Assembly: GCF_024713945.1 (NCBI RefSeq) | Contig: NC_134681.1 | Span: 310,001 to 374,000, forward strand | Direction of reading: 5' to 3' | DNA length: 64,000 bases | From: Dermatophagoides farinae | Taxonomy: Eukaryota; Arthropoda; Arachnida; Sarcoptiformes; Pyroglyphidae | Shown: positions 53,133 through 64,000 of the stretch, in pieces | Position numbering within the stretch: the first letter of the stretch is position 1 | How the letters are laid out: every line of letters begins with the position of its first letter | The notes under the pieces: model-generated | Seen by the model: only the letters and a program-made list of their open reading frames with translations | Told to the model about the DNA's origin: nothing | Databases searched by the model: none | Program-made: the position numbers and the translations under genes

Positions 53133-55938
53133 ATCATCAATAAATTTTTCAAGGCTAAAAAAAAAAATAATCAACAAAAAAAAAATAAAAACACATTCAT
53201 TTTATTAATTATGATCGACGATAGATGGCAGTGACCTGAATGAAAACAAATTCCAATTTTGATATGAATCATGATGATGATGATCAATCAATCAATAATA
53301 ATTAATATCAAAATAAAAATCAAGCAAAAAAAAAAAATCAAACACACCCTAATACAATAGGCAATTGAATAAACAAGCAAACAAACAAAAAAAAGCCACG
53401 AGTTTGGCATCATCAACAATTTTATTATAATAAAAAGATTTTTTTTCGCCACCACAAATAAAAAGTTAAAATAATAATATTCACTACTACGTCTTATTTT
53501 TTATTTTATCTTTTGATTCCATTTTGTTTGCACACACTTATATCATCATCATCATCATCAATATTAAACACAACAATGTATATTGTATTGTATTTGATCA
53601 TTAACATCCAAAGTTTACTAGTCGTATTATTAGTTTTGAAATTTAAAAGAAGAAAAAAAAATGTTTGCCATACGATAATTACCGCGGTTACCGGTATCGG
53701 TGCTATGCAGTGTGTGTTGTATGTTTTTGGTATTACACGGACAACCTGATCATTTATTTTTGATTTGATTTGATTCACAGATCTACACACATATATATAT
53801 ATATAACGGTGTGGCAACGGTATATTTTTCATTTCATTTGCTAATGTAGAAAGCTTTTTTTTTGCATTCTTGAGATAAGAGATTTTTTTTTTTTTCTTCA
53901 CTATTTGCGTCCTTATTTTGTGATTTATTAGGATATGGAAAAAAAAAAAAATCCAAAAAAAAAAAAATGTTTTGACATCATTTATTGCATTCTATCATAT
54001 CATCATATATTATTACCACTGATTACAAGATCAAAATCTTGGCCCCACACACACACACACACACACACACATTTTTTTCTCCCCACCCCCATATTATCTT
54101 TAAATGATCACTTGAATTTGTGTAATTTTTTTTTCCAAACAAAAAAAAAACCAAAATCTAAATTAATAATACAGATTCGATGATGATGATGATGAAAAAA
54201 AAATATTTGCAAGCTTAGTCATCATCGTATTTCTGGCCAAATTATTTTAAGTACTAATGTGATGATGTTTTAATAGGAATTGTAGCAATTCATCAACTTT
54301 TTTTTCTGGTTTCGATTGTCGTGTCCATTTTTTTTGTGTGTTTGTGTGTGTGATTCATTGATGTTTATCCCATTACGAGCATAATAATTATTATCACCAT
54401 CACCATAAACTGTTATGGATTTGGATTTTCTAGTTTGTATACAAACAGAGAATGAGACTAAACTATTTGCAAAGTGCGAAAAAAAAATTAGCATAGATAT
54501 GATGATGATGATGATTAATCATCATGAAATAAAAATGAAATGAATCGAAATTTTGTTTTTGTTTCCTATTGGAATCCTGGTTAATATTTGTGCCGTTATT
54601 TCTGTAATAGTTTAGTGTTTTTTTTTAAAATTCCAATTCCAATTTGATATATAGCTAATAATTGTGTGGTTGTTAATGTATATTATTATTGATGTTGTGA
54701 CTGGTTGGTTAATATTGTGGTCACCATGGTGATAATTTTGAAATTAAAACAACAACAACAACAACAACAATAATAATAATCATCAATCCATCATAGCCAG
54801 TTATTTTGAAGCAAAAATTAAAAAAAAAAAATTTGAAAATTTTCATTCAAAATGATAATGATGATGATGATGATTTAAATCTCAATTCATTTATTTTTAA
54901 CAAGGGATACCATATTTTATTTCCAAATAAAAAATTCTATACAATCCAATAATTGATCAGTATGTTTCATATGGCCAAAAATAGATGATTACTAAAATTC
55001 CATAACATGTCCAAACTGAAATCCGGACATATGATAATCTTAATTTGTAATAAACAGTGGCCAACGCCTCTATTTAAAAAAAAAAATAAAATAAAAAAAA
55101 TTTTGTTTTTATGAGATTTAGGATTTATCAAATGATTATTATTATTATTTGGTTGTTCTGGTGATCAGATTATTATTTTTTCATTTATGTTTGTTGTCTG
55201 TATGCATGTCATATATATATATATAAATATATATATCAATATCAAAGATAGAAATAGATAAAATACTGTATACATCCTGTCAACCAATCATTGATGCAAC
55301 ATGAATTGGTTCCACTTTTTTGTTGCTATAATCAACAACAGAAATGATAAACATACTTAATAATGTGTGTGTGTTGTTTGATTGTGATATTTTTTTTTTT
55401 TTTTTTTTTTTTAGTTACATCGTTTACCTGCAATTTCATTATTGGTTATTATCATTGATAGTGTAGAATGGATTTTTGAATGTGATAGAAATTTTTTTTT
55501 CTTTTTTTTATTATTTTCATTCTATTTTCCGTTATTGTTTCTAACATTTTTTTTTTTTTTTTGATAACGTTATTGTTGCGTTTTTTTTCTGGTGATACTT
55601 GTAAGTGTAAATCTTATCATATCAAATTATTGCCATCTCTCATCATCATCATCATCAAAAGGGGACATTAGGGAACAACACTGCCACCCAAAAAAAAAAA
55701 AAAAAAAAAGAAATCAGCACCAGTAAAAAGCAAATATCAAAAAAAAATCCAAATTTTTTGTCCCTCAATATATTCTTTCAATTGTGTTACACACCTATTT
55801 GCGTGTGCATCGATAAAAATTTATTGAAATTGGAAATTTTTTTTCATTTTTTCTTTCTCGTATGTGTTTGTAAAAATTTTTTTTTTACATTTTTTTTCGA
55901 TTGTGATGTTATAATTTCAATGATAAAAAAAATTCAAA
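53133..55938. other. Intergenic between DLG5-like and mesh
   Basis: AT-rich spacer with CA, GAT, CAA and long T tracts (for example at about 55,390-55,412 and about 55,548-55,562, and poly-A at about 55,691-55,709). No exon seen. The mesh promoter should lie in its 3' part. Confidence 0.6.
53139..53144 (+). promoter_or_regulatory. Polyadenylation signal of the DLG5-like gene
   Basis: AATAAA only 7 bp after the stop codon, which would give a very short 3' UTR. Confidence 0.5.
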
Positions 55939-58900
55939 ATGATTCTATTAAACAATCACATAATTCTAGGCCCTTGCCTAGCGTTTTTTATCATCACAAT
56001 ATGTTTGCAATTATGTCATACACAAATAGCTAATAATGCTGGATTAAAAACTGCATCCGGCCAAAGTTCAATCAATATACAAAGTATACGAAGTGGTTCA
56101 GATTTAAATCGAGGTAAGTGTAATTCGAATTTTGAAATTTTTTTCATTATTTTAGTAGTTTTTTTTTCAAAATTGATTGTAATTAGCGCCATTGTTATTC
56201 ATGTTAATATTGAACTGGTTGAACAATTTTCAATATGAAATCTTTTTTTTCTCATTTTTTTAAAAAATTTTTTTTTCAGCTCCACAATACATTCCAGGTA
56301 ATCGGCGACCATTAGAACAACAGGGACCAATAACAATGGGTGATCTACAACGATTCCGTACCGAATTAATGTATCCATTTAATCAACAAGATTTTCTTGA
56401 AATTACATCCAGTAAATCTTTTCATGATCAGCCATTACAATTTCAGATGCCATTTTTTGGTTTCCGTTACACTTATGTTTGGATTCAAAGAGATGGCTAT
56501 CTAGCATTCAGTCAAGGACAATTATCATATAATTTTCCTATAAAATTCCCATATGCACCGCCAAACAAACAGAGCAAAGGTCATGATCCGGCAATTATTG
56601 CACCATTTTTTGCAATGCAAGAAGTTGAACCAAGAGCTCCTCAAGGTGGTATCTATCTTCGTGTGGTTGATTTGACAAAAGAATCCAATTATACATTACG
56701 TGATCGTATATATGCTGATTTTCGTGAAGGAATGATTGGTGCTTCGAATTTTCATCCAAAATTTGCCATGATTATTACATGGCAAAATATGACTTATACA
56801 AATCGTGCTCCGGATTTTGAACGAGTCACTAACAGCTATCAGGTTGTATTGGCCACGGACGAAGTACGTACATTTGCCATGTTTAATTATGAACATATCG
56901 GATGGATCGCACCCTATTTCGAAGGTAAAAAAGGACCACCAGCTTATGTAAGTAGTTGACAAATTGATTGAACAGAATGATAATCATGTCATTTATGAAT
57001 ATGTTTTAGGTTGGTTTCAATGCTGGCAACAGTACTAGAACATATGAATTTGTTCCATATTCACAAAATGCACGTATTTCATATCTTCCAAGCCGAGGTT
57101 TTGGCAACAATCTTGAAGGACGATATTTTTTTCAAATTGATGAAGAAATCTGGTCTGGTGCTTGTGTAGAAAAAGAATTAGATCCTAATCTACCTAGTCG
57201 ATTGCCATTATCATTTTTTCCAAAAGTCGGTAATATGCTTGGTGGTACACTGGTCAATGTAACTGGACCTTGTTACAGTCCTGAAGATATTATTGAATGT
57301 ATGTTTGAAAATTGGCCAACCAAAGGTGTTTACATCGATAAAAATCGTGTCAGTTGCATTTCACCACCTGTCATGTATCATGGCTATGTTGATTTAACAG
57401 TACGAGTAAATGGCATTATTGACTTTTATGGTCGATTTTATATTCGTATGTTTTTTTTATAAATTTAATTGAAAATTTTTTTCAAACATAAAATAATACA
57501 TTTGTTTCAATCCTATAGAGCCACCAGATATTGCACATGATGATATTTCTATTGTAGCCGATGGTGATCGTCAAGAAGATCCAGTAGAAATTGAAATCAA
57601 ATGGAAATCCGAAAGATTAACATTGGATCCACGAGCAATTGGACAATTATCATTGTGGGGTTATCGTGAAACCGAAAAAGTCTATCCATCACTGACCTAT
57701 ATCGATCTATTAGTTGATGGTATCAATTTACAGGATGCTAAATATGTTTTGGATGTTCAACAATTTCGAACCCGATACAATCCATCAGTATCGGATATTA
57801 CATTTGGCTTTTTAGCATTGAATATTACAAATCCAGATCAAGTTTTTGGTTTAGATCTAAGAAAATCTCCAATAATCTGGTCAAGAGCTATGCCGCTAGC
57901 ATGGTATTTTAAGAAACAATGGGAAAAAGAATTTGGTTCAAATGGAAAATGGAAAACCTACATGTGTAACAAATGGTTTGATCGTGAAACATATCTTGAT
58001 TATTTTGCTACAACCGTTTTCCGTTGTCCATGTACAATGCGACAAGCACAATTGGATCGTGGCCATTTTTCACCAGATCTTCAATGTAATGTTATCGATC
58101 GTAAATGTGATACATTTCATCGTGGTGCATTACATTGTGTTAAAACTGGAAGACCTTCGTAAGTATTACTTGAAGTAATGCTTAAATGTTATTCGATTTA
58201 ATTTTATCTATATTCAATTATTAGTATTGGTGGGTCTGGACAAACTTGTTGTTATGATGAAACAGGTGAACTTTTACAAACAGCCGATACAATGTATGGT
58301 GGACGACCGTCACGTGCCTATGTTTATGGTAAACATCCATTCAAATCACAAATGATGATACCAGTGTTGTCGGAATATTTCCATGATGTTGTACCATTCT
58401 TTTTCTGTTGTAAATGGCAAGCTGAAGAAGATAATGCCCAAACCTGTCAAATGTATAATTATTGGCGTACATCACAAGATTGTTCTTCGTATCAACCACC
58501 ATCCGTTGCATCGGTTTTTGGTGATCCACATCTAATAACATTCGATCAATTTAATTATACATTTAATGGCAAAGGTGAATATACATTAGCTCGTGTTCAA
58601 AATCCAATGTATCGATTCGGTAAGCTAGTGTTGAATGAATCATTTTTTTGAAATCAAATACTGATTTCTGAGTCCTCTTTTCAATAAACAAATTTTCCAT
58701 AGAGCTACAAGGTCGTTTTGAACAACTACCATCACCGGACAATTATTCACCGATGCCTAATGCAACATTTTTAGGTGCCATTGCTGTCAAAGATAATGTA
58801 TCATCAACAGTAGAATTCCGTATACGTCCATTGGCTGCAAGTTGGCGTTATCAAATGTATGTTATTGTCGATAAAGAATACGTATTTTGGTGGGATGATT

Positions 58901-60020
58901 CAATGCGTGTACAGAATTTCTATGGTGTTACATTATTTCAACCGGCTGGTATTAAAAATATGTCACATATTATTGCCATGTTTGATTCTGGTGCTGGTGT
59001 TGAAGTTATGGCCAACAAAGGTCGTATGACTGTTCATGTTTATGCACCATATTCATTTATGGTAAGTTTAATTACAAAAATAATGAATGTTGATAAAACT
59101 AATGATTATTGATTCTATCCAATATAGAATAGTACATCTGGTTTGCTTGGAAATTATTCTAGAGTACAGCATGATGATTTTGTACTACCTAATCAACAAT
59201 ATCTTCCTATTGATAGTGCATCCGAAGTATTGTATCGAGAATTATCTAGGGTGTATCGTGTACTGGAAAAAGTAACACCAAACGATATTAATCAACAGCC
59301 AACATTATTTTTTCATGATTCTGTGCCATATTCCTATTATGATGGGATAAATTTCAAACCAGAATTTAATCCACAATTACCATCATATGCAAGACATTTG
59401 GAAGCAGATATGATCAATGTTTGTACTGATTCAAGCTCTTGTCGTTATGATTTCATTACAACATTGAGTAGAGAATATGCTACATTGACCAAAGAAGAAG
59501 AAACAGCATCAGCTAACCTGGCTAAAGAAGCACAAAGAATGGGTATGTAAATCAACAAAAATAGTTGTGAATTTGAATCGATCTAATTTGTTTATATTTG
59601 GAATATTTAGAAATCCGTTGTCCAGCATTACCTAAACCATTACATGGAAGAAAATCTGAAAATCGTTATTGGCCAGGTATAATTGTACGATTTAGTTGCA
59701 ATGATGGCTATCGTTTAGTTGGTTATGAAGCTCGTCGATGTAGAGAAGATGGCCTATGGTCTTGGGGTGAAGATCCAGAATGTATTAGCCATGCAGCTTA
59801 TATTGGCCAAATTGCTGGCATTGGTTTTGGAATATTAGTACCAATATTGATTCTATTGATTATAATTGTATTATTTGTTGTATTAAGTCGTCGTGATAAT
59901 GATCATGAAGGTACATATGATACACATGAAGATGGTGATGATGTACATATGCCTGAAGCTGATGAATTGACACCAAGCGAAAAAAATGAACATAATTCAT
60001 TTGATAATGATCAACATTGA
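55939..60020 (+). CDS. mesh: Mesh (NIDO-TIG-AMOP-vWD-sushi transmembrane protein)
   Basis: Single-pass membrane protein of smooth septate junctions, needed for the paracellular barrier of gut-type epithelia in insects. Eight exons (55939-56113, 56280-56947, 57010-57445, 57519-58158, 58225-58619, 58703-59061, 59128-59542, 59611-60020) close in frame to about 1,165 residues. A signal peptide covers about residues 1-28. The NIDO region is about 80-280 (PFFGFRYTYVWIQRDGYLAFS), a TIG/IPT-like domain about 350-425 (MLGGTLVNVTGPCY), and AMOP about 540-690 (rich in paired Cys, FRCPCT, QTCCYD, FFFCCKW). A vWD domain starts at about 739 (VFGDPHLITFD) and a sushi domain covers about 1,031-1,091 (IRCPALP to PECIS). 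The transmembrane helix is at about 1,095-1,118 and a tail of about 45 acidic residues follows. Domain order equals that of Drosophila Mesh. Introns are all short (about 60-170 bp). Confidence 0.96.
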
Positions 60021-60031
60021 TAAACAATTTA

Positions 60032-60037
60032 AATAAA
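60032..60037 (+). promoter_or_regulatory. Polyadenylation signal of mesh
   Basis: AATAAA 12 bp after the stop codon. Confidence 0.5.
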
Positions 60038-62277
60038 AAATACTATCAATATCCATTCAAACATTAAAAACAAAACAAAACAAAACAAAAAATTCACATC
60101 ATCATTCATCATTCATTAAATTCACCAAAAAAAAAAAAAAAAATAAATAAATAAATAATTATATCACTAAATACACCCACCAATCATAGAAATATCCATT
60201 GAAAGACAAAAAAAAACATCACCTCTACTTTCGCTCTCACATATATATTCAATTATTATTTGTAACTCACACAAGTTTTTTTATTCAAAATTTCGATTTT
60301 TTTTCTTTGAATTTTGACATCTTTTATACAATTCATTGATTGTAAAATGTATTAATAATAATAATCATTGCAACAAAACAAAAATTCCAAACATTTTTTT
60401 AAAATTTTGAAAAAAATTGAAATGAACAAAATTTTTTTTCTACTCGTTCACCATTCATGTGTGTGTGTGTGTGGGTATCCGGTAAGATTTGAATTCAAAA
60501 AATTTCAAAGAAAATCAAGGCCGACATTTTCTCCTGTGATGATGATGATGATGATGATTATGATTAAGATAGCCATAATGGTCAGGAGGTCATCATCTTC
60601 TTCATATCAAAATGATGTGTGTGTGTGTGTGTGTGTGTTGTGCGAAGAAATTAAAAAAAAAAAAAATACGACTATCAAAAACAGGATCGCTTGAAGATTT
60701 TTTTTTCTGCTGCTCCCTTATGTTGAAGATGATGATGATGATGTGATACGAGAAAATGGAAATGTTCTCGTTGTTGACGCAAGGGCGCCATCATTATTTT
60801 TAATGATTGTTTATTTATTTATTTATTTTTTTTGTTCGATCTAAAAATAAACACCATCAACGTTGGTTATTATTATGTGATGGTCATTGAAAAATATCTT
60901 TTAACAAGAAGGATTCAATGAAATGGAAATATAAAAAAAAAAAAAAATAAAGAGTCTCTTTGGTTTTATGTCTGTTGTGATGATGATGATGATGATGACT
61001 TTTATTGAATTGCGGTCATGACCTTAAAAAAAAGAATGAAACAAATGATTCAACTACACACACACACACACACAGTATCTGACCATAAAATTGGCCAAAC
61101 ATTGAATGGGAAAAGAAAAAAAAATCAGTTCATCGAAAAACACTGTGACCACCACCATCACCACCACCAACATGATTAATTTCGGTATTTGGATTTTTTT
61201 TTTCGTTGGCATGTGGCCACGGATATATATTCACATATATAGATAACCCTATCCCGTTTTTATTCTCCTTTATCAATTATTTCATATGATTTTATCATTA
61301 ATAACAGCACATTTTATAGCTGATGACCAGTTTTTTTTCTGGTTGTTGTTGTTGTTGTTGTTGTTGACGAGAATAGGAAAAAAAAGAAGAAAATGCCATA
61401 CAAGAAGAAAGGAATGGTGGAATGTTTGAATTTTTTCAATTATACAAATAACCATCATGGTTTCCTCATTGGTCAATAAGTTATCATGATTTTATTTAAT
61501 CAAATTTTTTTATTTATTTATTTTTTTTTTTTTTGGTTTCACCTGGATAAGATTACATTCAAATATATAAATGTTTAATGGATAAATATTTTGTTTTTTA
61601 AATTGTTTTCATTTTGCACTGGTTTTTTTTTGTTTTGTTTGGGTAATATAATTTATATAAAACACCTGTTGATTAAATAAACACATACGGGTGTGTGTGT
61701 GTGTGTGTAAAATGAATAATTTGAAACAACAACAACAAAAAAAAAACAAAATTATTTATTATTTGTTCATGGTTTAGTTTAATTTTGTAAAATTATTTTT
61801 GATTATTTTCAATGGGTTTTTTTTGGCTCTTTTTCATTCACGATATAACGCCATCATCATCATGATCATCATGATGATGATCATATTGTATGAATAGACT
61901 AAAATAACAGGTCGCACCAGGCGATTTAGATCCGTATATGTATTCACACAAGTACACAAACCGTATAATAGCCATCAGCATGCCAACAAATCCAGAAAAT
62001 GGGGAAAAAATGTTCAAATGATAAACGATTGAACCAGATCTGGTGCATACATTTATATATATATATATCTCTCTCTCTCTATACATATATGTTTCTCTTT
62101 CGTTTCTTCATTTTTTTTGGAGGTTTTTAACTCTCTAAACTCTATTACTCTCATTGACCATCATCAACTATAACTTGGTTCAATCAAGTTTATACAACGG
62201 ATGAATAACCCCTTTCCCTCCCCCTATACACACACACACACAACGAAATGAACAAAAAAAATCATCTCGATGGCCAT

Positions 62278-62284
62278 TATAAAA
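62278..62284 (+). promoter_or_regulatory. TATA box of the cysteine-rich secreted protein gene
   Basis: TATAAAA stands about 170 bp before the ATG at 62,457 in a locally less repetitive stretch. A start site about 30 bp downstream (near 62,310) would give a 5' UTR of roughly 145 bases. Strong TATA boxes fit genes of small abundant secreted proteins. Confidence 0.5.
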
Positions 62285-62456
62285 CGCAATAACCGAACAA
62301 CATTTTTATACATTCAATCATTTGGTCAACATTTGAACAACATTTCATTCACCATAGATCATCATCCAGTCATTCATTCATTTATTCATTTTATTTTATT
62401 GAATCTATATCCATATTATCGGTAATAATCGAAGATAACAACGAACAAAATAAAAA

Positions 62457-63424
62457 ATGGCATTTCATAAAATTATATTTATTAATCCAGCTTTCATCAT
62501 TGCTTCGTTGTTTATGCTCGGTAAGTTTGATTTACTTATGACATATATAAATTTTTTTTTTTGAAATGAATTTTCATCGAAAAAAAAACATCATCAAATA
62601 TTTCAAAGCAAATCTTATATTTATCAGTTTTATTTGTTCGTATAAAATTTTAATTTTAGAAAAAAAAATTATAAAAACCAGTGATGAAACTTTGAAATAT
62701 TTGATTGAAATGTTTTTTTAGTGAAATTTATAATTTGTTGATTTCATAATGAAATTTAAATTTGTATATTCTGGTCGATATTCGTTTATCGATTATATAT
62801 AATTAATATATTATCATTATTTTCACAATTTTTTTCTCAATCAATTAATTTATGAATTTAATAAAACAAAACAAAACAAAACAAAAAATCTAGAAATGGC
62901 TCAAGCAATACAGGAATATCGTGCCTGTGAAAATTCATTCCAATGTACTACATTCTGTAACAACAAAGGATTCAATGATCGTGTATGTAAAACGGTGACC
63001 GTTGATGAAAGTCCAAACATTGATGGTACTGCGTTAGTCAATCGTCGTGTTTGCCTCTGCAGTGAATCAAGTGAGTTTGATTTATTTTATTCATTGCTTT
63101 TTTATGCATTGTTTTTGAGATTATTTGATTCATACATTTTCATCATTTATTTCAATCCAATTCATCAATCAATGATGATGAACAACATGGTGATTGGAAA
63201 AAAAATTTGCTATAGAAGAAGAAGGAGGCGGAAATTCAGCAACTGGTGAATATTTCAACTATTGGTTCTCACCTGGTCATGAATGTATCCGTAATGGTTC
63301 TGATAAACAATGTAAAGAATATTGTAAACGTATTCGTATTGATCCAGAAGTATGTCAATGCCGATTGAGTTCATGTAAATTTCCTAAAAAATACCTGAAC
63401 GTACCACAAGCATTGGGACATTAA
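62457..63424 (+). CDS. Small secreted protein with two cysteine-stabilised alpha/beta-like modules
   Basis: Three exons (62457-62520, 62894-63070, 63216-63424) close in frame to 149 residues. Exon 1 is a signal peptide (hydrophobic core IIFINPAFIIASLFML). Exon 2 holds module 1: Cys33, 39, 43, 53, 75, 77, spaced C-x5-C-x3-C-x9-C-x21-C-x1-C. Exon 3 holds module 2: Cys104, 113, 117, 127, 129, 134, spaced C-x8-C-x3-C-x9-C-x1-C-x4-C. CxxxC followed by CxC is the signature of the CS-alpha/beta fold shared by arthropod defensins and related peptides. Both modules also share CxxxC-x9-C. An acidic/Gly linker (EEGGGNS) separates them. Both introns are phase 1, so exon 2 is a symmetric, duplicable unit. 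The exact family is not recognised: an antimicrobial or other secreted disulfide-rich role is inference, and nothing in the sequence proves activity. Confidence 0.8.
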
Positions 63425-64000
63425 TCGATTCATGAAATCATTACATTTGATCATCATCATCATCATCATCATCACCGTAAGCATCAATGATAATAAATCA
63501 TCATCAATGATGAATGAATAAAGATGGCGAAAAAAAACCGACAAAAATTGGAACAATCAAAAAAAAAAAAAAAAAAAACAACAACAATACAAAACAAAAT
63601 ATTTATTCCGATAAAAATATTTATCCAGACAAAATTTTCAAAATCTAAATCAATTGTAATGCAACTTTTTTTTCACTAAAAATTATCATATTCAGCGACA
63701 AAAAAAAGAAAGAAAAACAAAAACTATAGGCACATACCATGAATACATTCATCAACATTTTTTATCGGCTATTTATTATAAATCATTCTTTTTAATCCAC
63801 ACCTGTCTTCAGCGTCATACTGAATACACACACAATTCACAATATATTTATTAGATTTTAATATAATAATAATTTTGTGTTTATTATGTTTCCAATTTAT
63901 CGAATGGATTAAAAAAATAAAATGGATCGAAGAGAATTATTTAAAAAAAATTCGAATACATCTGGAATTTGAAAATCCATCACAAGATGGCAGCAATAGT
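63425..64000. other. Right-edge flank, no confirmed gene
   Basis: (ATC)n and poly-A tracts follow the cysteine-rich gene. One short minus-strand stretch at 63,769-63,819 could be the last exon of a gene entering from the right (acceptor TATTCAG, 16 codons, then TAG) but cannot be confirmed from this window. Confidence 0.4.
63493..63522 (+). promoter_or_regulatory. Paired polyadenylation signals of the cysteine-rich gene
   Basis: AATAAA at 63,493-63,498 and again at 63,517-63,522, about 70 and 95 bp after the stop codon. Confidence 0.55.

Larger units (their letters stand above)
60021..62456. other. Intergenic, low complexity
   Basis: 3' flank of mesh and 5' flank of the cysteine-rich gene. 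It contains (GT)n near 60,620, (GAT)n near 60,540 and 60,978, (CA)n near 61,056 and (GTT)n near 61,343. Apart from the TATA box at 62,278 I recognise nothing functional. Confidence 0.6.

Noticed and set aside
53506-53901. 131-codon minus-strand open frame and its plus-strand shadow
   Set aside because: Lys-, Asp- and Ile-rich translation of low-complexity DNA, with no motif and no splice context.

Overview
The window is eukaryotic, very AT-rich nuclear DNA. It contains intron-split genes with GT-AG junctions, many short introns of about 50-150 bp, and a very dense load of (CAA/GTT)n, (ATC/GAT)n and (CA/GT)n microsatellites with poly-A/T runs. The gene content is arthropod: Mesh, a fatty acyl-CoA reductase, an insulin-like peptide and a carbonic anhydrase-related protein. 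Base composition, intron size and repeat style suggest an acariform mite of the house-dust-mite type. That placement is inference, because no species marker was read.

Layout. 1-140 (-): 5' end of an unidentified coiled-coil gene. 8,872-22,957 (+): tomosyn (syntaxin-binding protein 5), complete from its first WD40 repeat to the R-SNARE tail but with no N-terminal exon found. Its linker has two alternative exons that share the same splice phases. 25,616-27,086 (-): a young, short, non-autonomous LTR retrotransposon. 29,419-32,586 (+): an unrecognised four-pass membrane protein. 33,782-34,822 (-): an insulin/IGF-like preprohormone. 38,620-40,331 (+): fatty acyl-CoA reductase. 41,253-45,484 (-): a secreted carbonic anhydrase-related protein of the CA X/XI type. 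50,411-53,132 (+): a compact DLG5-like scaffold. 55,939-60,020 (+): Mesh, the septate-junction protein. 62,457-63,424 (+): a small secreted protein with two cysteine-stabilised alpha/beta-like modules.

The genes do not form one pathway. Two relations are worth noting. DLG5-like and Mesh, both epithelial-junction or polarity proteins, are tandem neighbours about 2.8 kb apart. The fatty acyl-CoA reductase and the CA-related gene converge, with under 1 kb between their stop codons. All exon junctions given below were chosen so that the reading frame closes exactly. Domain and family calls come from recognised motifs, not from a database search.
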